Below, one piece after another: positions 1 through 9,487 of a stretch of DNA of 32,711 nucleotides. Location of the stretch: assembly GCA_031269545.1 (NCBI GenBank), contig JAISYZ010000121.1, positions 1 through 32,711 of the forward strand, given 5' to 3'. A program made the translations under genes and the position numbers. Numbering within the stretch: position 1 is the stretch's first letter; the number at the start of each line of letters is the position of its first letter. Source of the stretch: Prevotellaceae bacterium (lineage in GTDB: Bacteria > Bacteroidota > Bacteroidia > Bacteroidales > UBA932). The notes under the pieces are model-generated. The model saw only the letters and a list, made by a program, of their open reading frames with translations, was not told the DNA's origin and ran no database searches.

Positions 1-45
1 GGCGCTTACGAAATAGACTACAGCCTCCCCTGCGAATGTGAGTGA
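1..45 (+). CDS. C-terminal fragment of an unidentified protein
   Basis: An open frame enters from the left edge and stops at TGA 43-45, giving the tail GAYEIDYSLPCECE. It is clearly more GC-rich than the AT-rich spacer that starts right after the stop, as expected at a gene end. Fourteen residues are too few to assign a family. The gene could also be read in another frame, so this is a tentative call. Confidence 0.4.
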   Translation, partial: GAYEIDYSLPCECE

Positions 46-47
46 TA

Positions 48-113
48 ACAATTAATAATTAACAATTAATAATTAACAATTAATAATTAATAATTAACAA
101 TTAATAATTAATA
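48..113. repeat. AT-only tandem repeat (AACAATTAATAATT units)
   Basis: About four to five imperfect head-to-tail copies of a 14-bp AT-rich unit, AACAATTAATAATT, some shortened to TAATAATTA. The same core, AACAATTAATAATTAAC, recurs inside the 80-bp direct repeats around 11340 and 13167. It is therefore a dispersed motif of this genome and not random AT-rich DNA. No gene is seen in it. Confidence 0.75.
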
Positions 114-125
114 AGAGAAACAAAA

Positions 126-413
126 CCTGTCAGGTTTAGGAAAAGTAAAGTAATGATTAATGCTAAATGAAATGTTTAAAAAGCACGTCATTGCGAGGAA
201 TGAAATGACGAAGCAATCCAGAATATTATTCATTGTTTATTTTCTGGATTGCTTCACCCTGCGGGTTCGCAATGACGAATAAGAAACAAAACCTGACAGG
301 TTTCAAAAACCTGACAGGCTGTTATGCGCTTATTGCCCCGTCAGGGACATTATAATTCTCAAACTTGCAGGACAAAACATTTGTTTCTGCAAAATTACTT
401 TTAAGGAGCGACT
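126..413. repeat. Repeat-rich spacer with palindromic modules
   Basis: No gene is apparent between 46 and 423. The spacer holds several short palindromes: AACCTGTCAGGTT near 127, two AACCTGACAGG copies at about 288-320, a CCCGTCAGGGA palindrome near 340, and the larger GTCATTGCGA inverted repeat listed separately. It ends with ACTTTTAAGGAGCGACT at 397-413. A near-identical string (one extra T) occurs at 16970-16987, downstream of carB, so the spacer appears to be assembled from dispersed genomic modules. Confidence 0.6.
187..276. repeat. Inverted repeat, GTCATTGCGA...GAAGCAATCCAGA module, outward arrangement
   Basis: The left arm has GTCATTGCGA followed about 13 bp later by GAAGCAATCCAGA. 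The right arm is the reverse complement (TCTGGATTGCTTC ... TCGCAATGAC), separated by a short AT-rich loop. The variable middle differs between the arms. The same module occurs twice at 20933-21017 with its arms in the opposite order. This resembles a MITE- or REP-like dispersed element. No coding capacity. Confidence 0.75.
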
Positions 414-423
414 AATTAAAACT

Positions 424-1809
424 CTATACTTTTATGTAAATTTTCTTTCTGTACAAAAACTCGGCAAGTATCCACAGCGCCGCCACAAACGTAATTGCAT
501 ACAGCAACGAACCGAAAGCAGGGTCAATAATATTTTTATAAACATTTACATAAATCCAACTTTGAAGCGGCATTCCGTCAATATTAAAATAAGGAAATCC
601 CATTGTTTTGACTATCACGCCCGACATGACAAACAAAAACAGAGGATTGGAACCAAAGGCAACCAAGGGGCGAAAATATTTTTGGCTGTATTTCTTTACA
701 TCCATAAACCAAATGAAAAATGCAAGCACAATCATAGCCAAACCTCCTGCATACAAAACATACGAGCCAGTCCACAGCGGTTTGCAAATTATGAACCACT
801 GTCCCCAAAACATCCCGACAAAAACCGCCGCCAATCCACAAAGCAAAAGATGCGTTACCATTTTTTCTTTGTTTTCGGAATAAAAATTAATCAATCTGCC
901 TGTCAAAAATCCAAAAATAACTGTTGCCGCAGCCGACAGCGCTCCCAATAAACCTTCGGGGTCGAACGGTATTCGTTCATTTGCTTTGCTTAATTGTTGG
1001 ACTGCATTTGCGGATGCGTTTTCCGTATTTGTGTTTTGGCTCGGAATGACCGTATATAAAATCGCATCGTTTTGTATTTCTTTGTTCAGTTCATAATCGT
1101 TTGAAGACGATTTGAATGAGATATAATTTATATCAATATTTTTGTTTGCAGCAGGTTTTACAGCGAAATGCGTATCGTCAACAATGGTAAAGTTAAAATC
1201 GTCAAGTTCGAGCGCACGGCTGTATCCTTTGTAAATGTGATTTTCGCAGGGAATAATCAAATCAACGGCACGACATGCATTTTCTTTTTTGTCGTAAGGA
1301 TTATTCGGATTGCAGGCAATTAAAATTCCCCAAAACAAAAGCATTAATGCAATACCTGCCGCTGCAATTTTTTTTGTTGATTTAAATAGAAGGCAAAGGA
1401 AAATTCCAATGAAATAGGCACATGCAATACGTTGCAATACTCCCAATATTCGTACTGTTTCCAGTTTATTCAAAATATTTTGCAAAGAAAATGGTTTGTT
1501 TATATCAAAAAACGGATAAAGATTTAATAAAAATCCTATCAAAAATATAAGTAATGTGCGTTTCAGAAGTTTCAAAAATGTTGTTTTATTGAGTTTGAAA
1601 TCAAATTTTTTGAACGAAAAAAATGATGCAACGCCCACGACAAAGAGAAAAAACGGAAAAACAAGATCGGTAGGCGTGCAACCTTGCCATTCGGCATGGC
1701 GCAAAGGCGAGTAAATATAAGTCCATGTTCCGGGATTGTTCACTAAAATCATTAGAGCGACTGTAAATCCGCGAAATGCATCAAGAGCAATTATTCTTTT
1801 GGTTTTCAT
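424..1809 (-). CDS. DUF5009 / HGSNAT-like multipass membrane acyltransferase
   Basis: This 461-residue integral membrane protein opens with RIIALDAFRGFTVALMILVNN, the signature of the DUF5009/DUF1624 (heparan-alpha-glucosaminide N-acetyltransferase, NagX-like) family. The conserved H38-A-E-W-x-G segment followed by TPTDLVFPFFLFVVG matches the loop that carries the active-site histidine in HGSNAT. Many hydrophobic segments fill the N-terminal 160 and C-terminal 180 residues. A polar insert of roughly residues 165-275 would be extracytoplasmic. The family moves acetyl groups across a membrane onto amino sugars, but the substrate here is unknown. It begins 18 bp after the threonine aldolase stop, so the two are probably co-transcribed, although no metabolic link is obvious. 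Confidence 0.85.
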   Translation of the reverse strand: MKTKRIIALDAFRGFTVALMILVNNPGTWTYIYSPLRHAEWQGCTPTDLVFPFFLFVVGVASFFSFKKFDFKLNKTTFLKLLKRTLLIFLIGFLLNLYPFFDINKPFSLQNILNKLETVRILGVLQRIACAYFIGIFLCLLFKSTKKIAAAGIALMLLFWGILIACNPNNPYDKKENACRAVDLIIPCENHIYKGYSRALELDDFNFTIVDDTHFAVKPAANKNIDINYISFKSSSNDYELNKEIQNDAILYTVIPSQNTNTENASANAVQQLSKANERIPFDPEGLLGALSAAATVIFGFLTGRLINFYSENKEKMVTHLLLCGLAAVFVGMFWGQWFIICKPLWTGSYVLYAGGLAMIVLAFFIWFMDVKKYSQKYFRPLVAFGSNPLFLFVMSGVIVKTMGFPYFNIDGMPLQSWIYVNVYKNIIDPAFGSLLYAITFVAALWILAEFLYRKKIYIKV

Positions 1810-1827
1810 TGTTTTTAATTTTTATAT

Positions 1828-2865
1828 TTAACTGTTTTTTATTAACTTTTTTATTAATTCTACAAATTTGTTTATGTCGTCTTCGGTTGTATCGAACGAA
1901 CACATCCAACGCGCTTCATAGCGTTTTTCATCCCAAAGGTAGAAAAAATATTCTTTTTGCAAATCATTGTAAATTTCAGGAGGAATAATCGCAAAAACAG
2001 CGTTAGATTCTACTTTTTGCGTTATTTTGATTTGAGGAATATCTTTGATTTTCGCTTCGAGCAATTTTGCCATTTTGTTAGAATGTTGCGCCGTTTCGAT
2101 ACATTTGTTATCGTTTAAATATGCAATAAACTGCGCTGCGATAAATCGCATTTTTGATGCAAGTTGCATTGCCTGCTTGCGAGTGTACATGAAGTTTTCG
2201 GACAATTCGGGATTCAGGAAAACAACAGCCTCGCCGTACATCATTCCGTTTTTTGTTCCGCCAAACGATAAAACATCAACGCCTGCATCTTTGGTAAATT
2301 TTTTAAACTCGATGCCAAGCGAAGCAGCAGCATTGGCAAGTCGTGCGCCATCGATATGCAACAGCATATTATTTTCATGAGCGAATTGTGCAATAAGGGT
2401 TATTTCGTCGGGAGAATAAACTGTTCCAAGTTCGTCAGGCTGCGAAATTGAAATTATTTTTGGCTGTGCATGATGCTGAAAGCCAATTCCATTAAGATGC
2501 TTTTCAATTTCAGAAACAGTTATTTTGCCGTTTGTTGTCGGGCAGGTTAGAAGTTTGCAACCCGTAAACCGTTCGGGAGCGCCACATTCGTCAACATTTA
2601 TATGCGCAAGTTCCGAACATATAACAGCATTGTAATGCCGAGTCGCCGCTTTCAGGCTAAGAACATTCGCCGCCGTTCCGTTGAAGACAAAAAAAACTTC
2701 GGCATCGTTTCCGAAATGTTGCTTGAATTTTTGCTTTGCCATTTGTGTAAAATCATCATCTCCGTAAGCAACAGCATGATATTTATTAGCATCTTCAATT
2801 GCTGCCAAAATGTAAGGATGTATTCCCGAATTGTTATCGCTTGCAAAACCTTTTTTGTTCATCAT
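1828..2865 (-). CDS. Low-specificity threonine aldolase (PLP-dependent)
   Basis: A 345-residue fold-type I PLP enzyme of the beta-eliminating lyase/threonine aldolase family. It cleaves L-threonine or L-allo-threonine to glycine and acetaldehyde in the cytoplasm. Visible hallmarks are the N-terminal FASDNNSGIHP, the PLP-contacting LLHIDGARLANA (D172, R175) and the Schiff-base lysine in SFGGTKNGMMYGEA (K205). Length is typical of the family. Two adjacent ATG codons begin the frame, and either could be used. A TAATTTTG box on the minus strand at 2888-2895 is a possible -7 element. The DUF5009 gene follows 18 bp downstream on the same strand. Confidence 0.9.
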   Translation of the reverse strand: MMNKKGFASDNNSGIHPYILAAIEDANKYHAVAYGDDDFTQMAKQKFKQHFGNDAEVFFVFNGTAANVLSLKAATRHYNAVICSELAHINVDECGAPERFTGCKLLTCPTTNGKITVSEIEKHLNGIGFQHHAQPKIISISQPDELGTVYSPDEITLIAQFAHENNMLLHIDGARLANAAASLGIEFKKFTKDAGVDVLSFGGTKNGMMYGEAVVFLNPELSENFMYTRKQAMQLASKMRFIAAQFIAYLNDNKCIETAQHSNKMAKLLEAKIKDIPQIKITQKVESNAVFAIIPPEIYNDLQKEYFFYLWDEKRYEARWMCSFDTTEDDINKFVELIKKLIKNS

Positions 2866-3038
2866 TTTATATTTTCAAAAATTATCACAAAATTAATAAA
2901 ATATTCCGAAATTGTATAAAAGTTATTTTGTATATTTTTTGCAAAATTTACACTACACTCTCAATAAAATTTACTTGTTAAGAGTTAGTAAATATCAAAA
3001 TGCTGTAAATTACAATAAACAAATCCAACAAAAATCAT

Positions 3039-3046
3039 TACTTTTG
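3039..3046 (+). promoter_or_regulatory. Possible Bacteroidota -7 box for trmD
   Basis: TACTTTTG fits the TAnnTTTG -7 consensus and lies 68 bp before the preferred trmD start. No clear TTTG is visible at the -33 spacing, so the call is weak. Confidence 0.4.
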
Positions 3047-3113
3047 CAATTAATTAGTCGTATGTCATAACTTTATAAACTTTATGACAATACAAAATTA
3101 CAAACTCCAAAAT

Positions 3114-3791
3114 ATGCGAATAGATATACTTACAGTTGCTCCCGAATTGCTCGAAAGTCCGTTAAATCATTCGATTGTTAAGCGGGCTCGCGATAAAAAT
3201 GTTGTCGAAATTCATATTCATAATATTCACGATTATGGGAAAGGAAATTATCGTCAGGTTGACGATTACTCGTTTGGCGGCGATTCGGGCATGGTGCTTA
3301 TGATTGAGCCTGTGTTTAATATGATAAATGATTTGAAAAAAGAGCGCAGTTACGACGAAATAATTTACATGTCGCCCGATGGTTTATTATTCAGTCAAAG
3401 CGAAGCAAACCGCTTATCGACAAAAGCAAACATAATAATTCTTTGCGGACATTTCAAGGGAATTGATCATCGTATTCGCGAACATCTTATTACGCGCGAA
3501 ATTTCGATAGGCAATTACGTACTTTCGGGCGGCGAACTTGCGGCGGCGGTTATTGTTGATTCGATTGTGAGAATTATTCCCGGCGCAATTTCAGACGAAA
3601 CATCGGCGCTTTCCGATTCGTTTCAGGACGGATTGCTTGCTCCGCCCGTATATACTCGACCTGCCGAGTTTAACGGATGGAAAGTTCCTGATGTATTGCT
3701 GTCGGGAAATCATAAAAAGATTGCTGAATGGCAGGAAGAACAAGCGATTGCACGAACAAAACTTTTGCGTCCCGAAATGCTGAATGATTAA
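3114..3791 (+). CDS. trmD: tRNA (guanine-N1)-methyltransferase TrmD
   Basis: TrmD transfers a methyl group from S-adenosylmethionine to N1 of G37 in tRNAs, preventing +1 frameshifting. From ATG 3114 the protein is 225 residues and begins [13 protein letters not shown], matching the usual start of the family. An in-frame ATG at 3084 would add ten non-conserved residues. SPOUT trefoil-knot motifs are present: [26 protein letters not shown] and the SAM-binding [17 protein letters not shown]. The C-terminal helical tRNA-binding part contains [14 protein letters not shown]. The gene stands alone here, without its frequent neighbours rimM or rplS. Confidence 0.95.
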   Translation: MRIDILTVAPELLESPLNHSIVKRARDKNVVEIHIHNIHDYGKGNYRQVDDYSFGGDSGMVLMIEPVFNMINDLKKERSYDEIIYMSPDGLLFSQSEANRLSTKANIIILCGHFKGIDHRIREHLITREISIGNYVLSGGELAAAVIVDSIVRIIPGAISDETSALSDSFQDGLLAPPVYTRPAEFNGWKVPDVLLSGNHKKIAEWQEEQAIARTKLLRPEMLND

Positions 3792-3812
3792 AGCATTTAC
3801 TGCTTTATTGTT
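3789..3812 (+). terminator. Weak hairpin after trmD
   Basis: Directly at the trmD stop there is AAAGCA-TTTAC-TGCTTT followed by ATTGTTG. The stem is only six base pairs and the T tract is interrupted, so termination here is plausible but unproven. Confidence 0.4.
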
Positions 3813-3973
3813 GATAATTTAGCGATTAAGAATCTTACACATAAAAATATTGTAAAAAACAAAGCCAAAAACAATTAGAAATATTTATATATTTGGAATT
3901 GCTTTCGGCTTCGACATCAATAAATGCGTAATGTAAATTATTATGTTATTATTGATTTACAATCTGTTATTAA

Positions 3974-5152
3974 TTATAACTCTACAGCATTAAGTTTGGC
4001 TACTGTCAATTCAAAATCGCGTTCGGTTTCCAGCATTTTATTAAATATATCGTAATAATATTGAGATTCCAGCAAATAATCCAACAGTGAAATTTCGCCG
4101 GCATCCAAAGCCTTTTTCAACAATTTCTCGTTGTTGTATTCAGATAAGGATTTTTGATATTTTTTCGCTGTTTGCTGCAAATTGACTGACTTGGCATACA
4201 GGTTTTGCAGCGAATTGTAAAATTGCATTTGCCTGTCTTCAAAAGTTGCCGTTGATGCTTCCATTTGCATTTTTGCCTGTTTCACACGATTTTTGTTTTC
4301 CCAAAGAGGAATGGATATTCCTATACTTACGCCTTCAAACCGTTGTCCAACAACCTGTTCGCGCATGTATCCAGCCGTAAATTTCGGAAGCGTCAGCGAT
4401 TTATTCAATCTGACCTGCTGTCGGTTAATTTCTATTTGTCCTTTGATATATTGCAGCAAAGGATTTTTTGCTTCGGCTTGAATGTACCACTGTTCAAAAT
4501 TGAAAGGCAACTGTTTGTCGGAAAAATTGTCGGCTGTGAACGAAATTTCTTTTCCTCCGTTCAATTGCATCAATTCCGACAAAAGAGAATTTTGTTCTGT
4601 TTCTATATTTTTAAGTTCATTCTCGATACTGTTCAAATACAATTGTGCTTTATTGTTTTCGATGGCATTGGTTTCGCCTTTGTCTAATCTGATTTTATAA
4701 GCGGCAGCAATATCTTTTGCATTTTGCAGTCGGTATCCATACTCTTTTGCAAGCATGTTGTAATAAGTCATCTGTATGCAAATCTGTTTGGCAGAAAGCA
4801 ATAAATTTATTCGTTCCGACTTATATTCGAGTTCGACATTATAATTTTCCATTTTTGAAATTTTATTTTTGCTGATATATACTGTTGGAAAATCAAAAGA
4901 TTGTTTTATGCTTATATCTTTGCGGTTTCCTGTTTCCGCAGGTTTTCCCCATAAATAGTTAAATTCTATTTCGGGATTTGATAAATAAATGCCTGTTCGA
5001 TTATTCATTTTTTTTGCTTCTGCTTCGAGTCGCAATGAATTTAATGTCGAACTGTTTGTTTCAATTTGCTGCAAAACCTGTTCATAATCGTTTTGCGCCA
5101 GCGCCGAATACACTCCGGCAAATAATAATATGTTAATAATTAATTTTTTCAT
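3974..5152 (-). CDS. TolC-family outer-membrane channel of a metal efflux system
   Basis: An outer-membrane efflux protein of 392 residues from the chosen ATG (5152), beginning MKKLIINILLFAGVYSALAQ, a classic signal peptide. The in-frame upstream ATG at 5197 would add 15 residues before the signal peptide. The chosen start overlaps the end of the RND gene by 20 bases, consistent with translational coupling. The body is rich in long amphipathic helices with heptad character, as in TolC/CusC. Two OEP-like halves are discernible, the second containing LPKFTAGYMREQVVGQRFEGVSIGISIP cut by a proline-containing turn. It should form the outer-membrane exit duct for the adjacent pump. It has no N-terminal lipoprotein cysteine, unlike CusC of E. 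coli. Confidence 0.85.
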   Translation of the reverse strand: MKKLIINILLFAGVYSALAQNDYEQVLQQIETNSSTLNSLRLEAEAKKMNNRTGIYLSNPEIEFNYLWGKPAETGNRKDISIKQSFDFPTVYISKNKISKMENYNVELEYKSERINLLLSAKQICIQMTYYNMLAKEYGYRLQNAKDIAAAYKIRLDKGETNAIENNKAQLYLNSIENELKNIETEQNSLLSELMQLNGGKEISFTADNFSDKQLPFNFEQWYIQAEAKNPLLQYIKGQIEINRQQVRLNKSLTLPKFTAGYMREQVVGQRFEGVSIGISIPLWENKNRVKQAKMQMEASTATFEDRQMQFYNSLQNLYAKSVNLQQTAKKYQKSLSEYNNEKLLKKALDAGEISLLDYLLESQYYYDIFNKMLETERDFELTVAKLNAVEL

Positions 5153-8100
5153 CGTTTTGTTTTTTATTTTGTAATAATTCATATACAACAGGAACAATAT
5201 ATATATTTAACAGCGTAGATGTGAGCAGTCCGCCAAGAACAACCACAGCCATCGGACTTTGTATTTCGTTGCCGGGTTTTTCGCCGTTAAAAACAAGAGG
5301 AATCAACGCCAATGCAGATGTCAAGGCTGTCATTAATATGGGATTCAATCGGTCGAGCGAACGGCTGATAATTGTTTCGCGCAAATTGTTTCGGTTTGGT
5401 TTTGCATTTTGATAGTTTGCAATAAGCAAAATACCGTTACGTGTAGCAATACCGAACAAAGTAATGAATCCTATTATGGATGGAATACTTACAACGCTCG
5501 AAGTGAAAAATATTGCAAATATTCCGCCAATCAAAGCCAATGGAAGATTAAGCAAAACTATTGCCGATAATGCCAGATTTTTAAATTCACCATAGAGTAA
5601 AAGAAAAATAATGCAGATAGCCATTAAAGATGTAATCAGCAATGTTTGCGAAGCGTTTTTTGCATTTTCAAACTGTCCTCCGTATTCGATTCGATACCCT
5701 TCGGGAAGTTTAATTTCGGCGTTAACAGTTGATCTAATATCGTCAACAACGCTTTTCAGATCGCGTCCCGAAACATTTGCAGAAACAACAATTCTGCGCT
5801 GCACATTTTCGCGATTTATAGAATTAGGACCTCCAACCGAAACAATTTCAGCAATTTCTTCCAAAGGAATTTTTCTGCCCGAACCTATATCAATCAAGGC
5901 TGATTTTATCTGTTCTATATTTTCGGTATAATTGTTATTCAATCTTAATATCAAATCAAAACTTCGCTGTCCTTCGTAAATCTCGCCTAACTTTTCTCCC
6001 GAAAAAGCAAGTTCTATAAATTTATTAAAATTTTCTATCGTAATTCCATAGCGGGCAAGCATGGTTCTGTTTGCTCTTATTTGCAATTGCGGCGTTTCTG
6101 TTTGCTGTTCGACTGCAACATCAACCAAACCTTCAATATCGGAAATAGCGTTTTTGATTTGATTTCCCGTTCTGAAAAGAGTTCCCAAGTCGGCGCCGAA
6201 CAATTTTATTGCAATGTTTGCACGCGTTCCCGACAACATGTGGTCGATACGGTGTCCCAAAGGCTGTCCTATTGTAGATGCAATTCCCGGAATATCTGCA
6301 AGCGTTTGTCTGAGGTCAGCCATAAATTCTGCCTGCGTTCTTTTTTCCAATTTGAAATTTACATCAACTTCGGAACTGTTTGTCGCTTGCGAATGTTCGT
6401 CAAGTTCGCCTCTGCCTGTTCGCCGCGCCGTGCTTGTTATTTCGGGAATTTTCAGTAATTCTGATTCTATAATATTTCCTAATCTGTTGTTTTCTTCGAG
6501 CGAAATTCCCGGTTTTGTTACCGCCGAAATGACAAGAGCGCCTTCGTTAAATTCGGGCAAAAAACTTTGTCCCATTGTAAAAAGCAATGCTACGGCAATA
6601 ACAAAGATTCCTATCGATGTATATAAAATTGTCTTTGCTCTATTGAAAACCCATTCTAACGATTTTTTATATGAATTTAGAAGTTTGGTTGTAAACCAGC
6701 TGTCTTTTTCTTTTTTACAGAGATATTTCTCGTTCGACAGCATCAATTTACTCAATAACGGCGTTAAAGTCATAGCAACAATCAACGACATGAAAAGCGA
6801 TATTATAAACGCTATCCCAAGCGGCTTCAACATTCTGCCTTCCATTCCCGAAAGAAAAAACAAAGGAAGAAATGCAATAATAATGATAAATGTTGCTCTT
6901 ATAATAGATGAACTTATTTCTTTCGATGATTCAAATAAAACATTAAAAGCCGAACTGCGTTCTTCTTTCGGTTTATGATGGTTTTGCCGTAATCTTTTGT
7001 ATCCGTTTTCGACAAAAATAATCGCATCATCCACCAGCGATCCTATTGCAATACACATTCCTCCCAGTGTCATTGTGTTTATGTTCATTCCCGAAAAATA
7101 AAGCACAACAATCGTTCCCAGCAATGATAAAGGAATTGCAATAACAGAAATAACAGTCGTACGAAAACTTCCTAAAAAAATAAATAAAATGATTATAACA
7201 AACAGAGCGCCTTCCATTAATGCCTGTCCTACATTGTTGACAGATGCTTCGATAAAATCCGCCTGTCTGAAAATTTTAGTATCCATTTTCACATCGTCAG
7301 GAAACGATTTTTGTATTTCAGAAAGGTTCTGTTCTATATTTTTTGTTACATTCAGCGTATTTATATTTGGCTGTTTCGATATGGACAATATTACCGCAGG
7401 TTTGGCGTTTTGCGAAGCGTAACCTGTTTTTATTCCGCTGTTTATCAACAATGTTGCAACATCCGAAACGACAACGGGATTTCCGCTTACCGTTTTTATA
7501 TAAGTATTTCCCAATTCTTCCAAATCGTTGGTACGCGATATTCCGCGCAAAGCGTATTCGTTGCCGAAATCTCGAACTATTCCTCCAATGGAATTTGAAC
7601 TGAACGTACTTCCCACTTCGGCTAATTCGTTCATTGTTACTCCGTAAATATCCATCAGTTGAGGATCGGCAAGCAACTGATACTGTTTGTAATCGCCGCT
7701 GATAATCGTTACCTGCGATACTCCGCCTGTTGCCAAAATAGCAGGCTTTACAATCCATTCAGCTAAGGTGCGAAGTTCCATCAACGAAGTAGAATCAGCC
7801 TGCAAACCTATAAACAGGATTTCGCCCATTACGCTCGACTGCGGCGCTAAAACAGGAATAACTCCCGCGGGCAAAGCATCGCTCAATGTTACCATTTTTT
7901 CGCTGACAATCTGACGCGCTTTGAAGATATCCGTTCCCCAGTCAAATTCTATCCAGACAAATGAATATCCCTGCGAAGATGCAGAACGTACGCGCCTGAC
8001 ATCGGTTGCGCCGTTTACCGCCGTTTCTATATGAAATGTTACCAAACGTTCTACTTCTTCAGACGACATTCCGTGCGCATCTGTCATAACGACAACTGTC

Positions 8101-8234
8101 GGCGCAGTCAAATCGGGAAATACATCTACATCAGTTTTTTTGGCTGTATATATGCCTCCGACAATGAGGAGCAATGCTCCCAACAATACAAAAAGTTTAT
8201 TATTGAGGGAAAATTGTATTATTTTATTCAACAT
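5133..8234 (-). CDS. CusA/CzcA-family heavy-metal efflux RND permease
   Basis: The 1033-residue length and organisation are those of an RND inner-membrane pump. It has an N-terminal membrane helix (LFVLLGALLLIVGGIYTA), a periplasmic porter region with VFPDLTAPTVVVMTDAHGMS, and a central helix cluster containing GSLVDDAIIFVEN near residue 400. That motif is the acidic proton-relay segment of the heavy-metal (HME) class. A second periplasmic part (SGTRANIAIKLFGAD) and the C-terminal helix cluster follow. It would export a monovalent or divalent metal cation from cytoplasm or periplasm using the proton gradient. The metal cannot be decided from sequence alone. It starts 15 bp after the adaptor gene and overlaps the TolC-like gene. 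Confidence 0.92.
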   Translation of the reverse strand: MLNKIIQFSLNNKLFVLLGALLLIVGGIYTAKKTDVDVFPDLTAPTVVVMTDAHGMSSEEVERLVTFHIETAVNGATDVRRVRSASSQGYSFVWIEFDWGTDIFKARQIVSEKMVTLSDALPAGVIPVLAPQSSVMGEILFIGLQADSTSLMELRTLAEWIVKPAILATGGVSQVTIISGDYKQYQLLADPQLMDIYGVTMNELAEVGSTFSSNSIGGIVRDFGNEYALRGISRTNDLEELGNTYIKTVSGNPVVVSDVATLLINSGIKTGYASQNAKPAVILSISKQPNINTLNVTKNIEQNLSEIQKSFPDDVKMDTKIFRQADFIEASVNNVGQALMEGALFVIIILFIFLGSFRTTVISVIAIPLSLLGTIVVLYFSGMNINTMTLGGMCIAIGSLVDDAIIFVENGYKRLRQNHHKPKEERSSAFNVLFESSKEISSSIIRATFIIIIAFLPLFFLSGMEGRMLKPLGIAFIISLFMSLIVAMTLTPLLSKLMLSNEKYLCKKEKDSWFTTKLLNSYKKSLEWVFNRAKTILYTSIGIFVIAVALLFTMGQSFLPEFNEGALVISAVTKPGISLEENNRLGNIIESELLKIPEITSTARRTGRGELDEHSQATNSSEVDVNFKLEKRTQAEFMADLRQTLADIPGIASTIGQPLGHRIDHMLSGTRANIAIKLFGADLGTLFRTGNQIKNAISDIEGLVDVAVEQQTETPQLQIRANRTMLARYGITIENFNKFIELAFSGEKLGEIYEGQRSFDLILRLNNNYTENIEQIKSALIDIGSGRKIPLEEIAEIVSVGGPNSINRENVQRRIVVSANVSGRDLKSVVDDIRSTVNAEIKLPEGYRIEYGGQFENAKNASQTLLITSLMAICIIFLLLYGEFKNLALSAIVLLNLPLALIGGIFAIFFTSSVVSIPSIIGFITLFGIATRNGILLIANYQNAKPNRNNLRETIISRSLDRLNPILMTALTSALALIPLVFNGEKPGNEIQSPMAVVVLGGLLTSTLLNIYIVPVVYELLQNKKQNDEKINY

Positions 8235-8249
8235 GATCTTTCTCCTTTT

Positions 8250-9395
8250 TTAATGTGAATGTCCCGAATGAACATCCAATTCTTCAGACGATTGCGCAAG
8301 TTTAACCAATATTGCGCCTTTGCTTACAACTCGTTCTCCTGCCGACAAACCTTCCTTAACCTCGGTACGTAAACCATCGGTTGTTCCTTTTATGATTGTC
8401 CGTTTTTCAAATGTTTCGGGAGTTAATTCTACGAAAACAAAATAATTTCCCATCTCTTCGACTATTGCCTCGTTAGGAATAACTGCCGCACGTCTGTTTG
8501 TTTGCGTTTTGATATACAGTTCTACAATGCTTCCCGACAATAATCCTGTATTGTTGCTTACTTGAAAAACAACAGGAATAAGCGGATTGTTAACATCGAC
8601 AGATTTGCCGAACGAAAGTATTTTTCCGTTCAATTCTTCAAGCGAATAAATTTTGTTTGTATTCATCACGCGAATATTTGCAGATGTAATGCTGCCAAGC
8701 GATGAAAAATATTTTGGAGACAGTTCTGCTTTTATAAACAGATTGCTGTTTTGCGAAATAATCATAACAGGCTGTCCCGTTTCTACATATTCGCCGTTAC
8801 GCACCAGCATTTTTGTAATAAATCCCGAAATTGGAGAACTTATCATTTGTTTTCCGCCCGAAAAGTTTTTGCGTAAGTTGTTATAAGTGTTTTCGGCGTT
8901 TTTGTATTCGGTTTCGGCTTTGATTAAATCCTGTTTCGAAACGATTTTCTCTTTCTCCAGTTCTAATTTTCGTTCATATTCTTTTTTCGCTCTGTTATAT
9001 TCATTCTCGACTTCGGCATAGCGTATGCTCAAATTATTGTCTGTCATCCCGCTGCTTTCTATTGCAAACAGTGATTGTCCTGCTTTTACGGCTTTGCCTG
9101 CAACGGCAAAATCTGTTGAAAAAACGACTGTTCCGCTGGCTTTGGCTGTAACGATTTTTTCGTCTCCCTGCGAAGGCAAAACCTGTGCCGCCGTTCGTAT
9201 TATTGCGTCAAAAGGTTCGATACGAACTTCTTCTACTGCAAAATCTGTTTTTTGCTGTTTGTTTTTTGTGAAAACTATTGCATCTGCATTAGTTTCTTCG
9301 TCATCTTCGTGTATTTGTTGATTTTTATTGTTTCCGCAACTTGCAAATATAATTGCTGTAAATAATATAGTTGCTGTTAAATTATATAATTTCAT
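8250..9395 (-). CDS. Periplasmic adaptor (membrane fusion) lipoprotein, CusB/CzcB type
   Basis: A 381-residue adaptor linking the RND pump to the outer-membrane channel. The N-terminus ends in the lipobox FASC (C20), so it is probably a lipoprotein. It has a lipoyl-like half motif around residues 83-115 (VTAKASGTVVF, AGQSLFAIES), a helical hairpin of roughly 120-178 rich in Lys/Glu, and the returning lipoyl half with SPISGFITKMLVRNGEYVETGQ. Beta-barrel and membrane-proximal domains follow. The C-terminus HSGHSH could bind metal. A gap of 15 bp to the pump gene and 92 bp from the small upstream gene indicates one transcript. Confidence 0.9.
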   Translation of the reverse strand: MKLYNLTATILFTAIIFASCGNNKNQQIHEDDEETNADAIVFTKNKQQKTDFAVEEVRIEPFDAIIRTAAQVLPSQGDEKIVTAKASGTVVFSTDFAVAGKAVKAGQSLFAIESSGMTDNNLSIRYAEVENEYNRAKKEYERKLELEKEKIVSKQDLIKAETEYKNAENTYNNLRKNFSGGKQMISSPISGFITKMLVRNGEYVETGQPVMIISQNSNLFIKAELSPKYFSSLGSITSANIRVMNTNKIYSLEELNGKILSFGKSVDVNNPLIPVVFQVSNNTGLLSGSIVELYIKTQTNRRAAVIPNEAIVEEMGNYFVFVELTPETFEKRTIIKGTTDGLRTEVKEGLSAGERVVSKGAILVKLAQSSEELDVHSGHSH

Positions 9396-9487
9396 ATTTG
9401 TGTTTTTTACTGATTTTTTGTTATTAATAAATAATATTCCGAAAAGTAAATTTCGAAAAAATGCGTTTAAAATAAAACGTTAAAAAA

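Noticed and set aside
187..276. Possible CRISPR array or tRNA-like structure in the repeat-rich spacers
   Set aside because: The repeats are inverted and irregularly spaced, with no regular spacers, and no cloverleaf could be formed.
562..951. 129-codon + strand frame inside the DUF5009 gene
   Set aside because: It is antisense to a well-supported membrane protein and has no family resemblance.
6214..6978. 254-codon + strand frame opposite the RND pump
   Set aside because: It is a long antisense frame over a conserved 1033-residue pump; it reads as low-complexity Ser/Ile-rich sequence with no motif.
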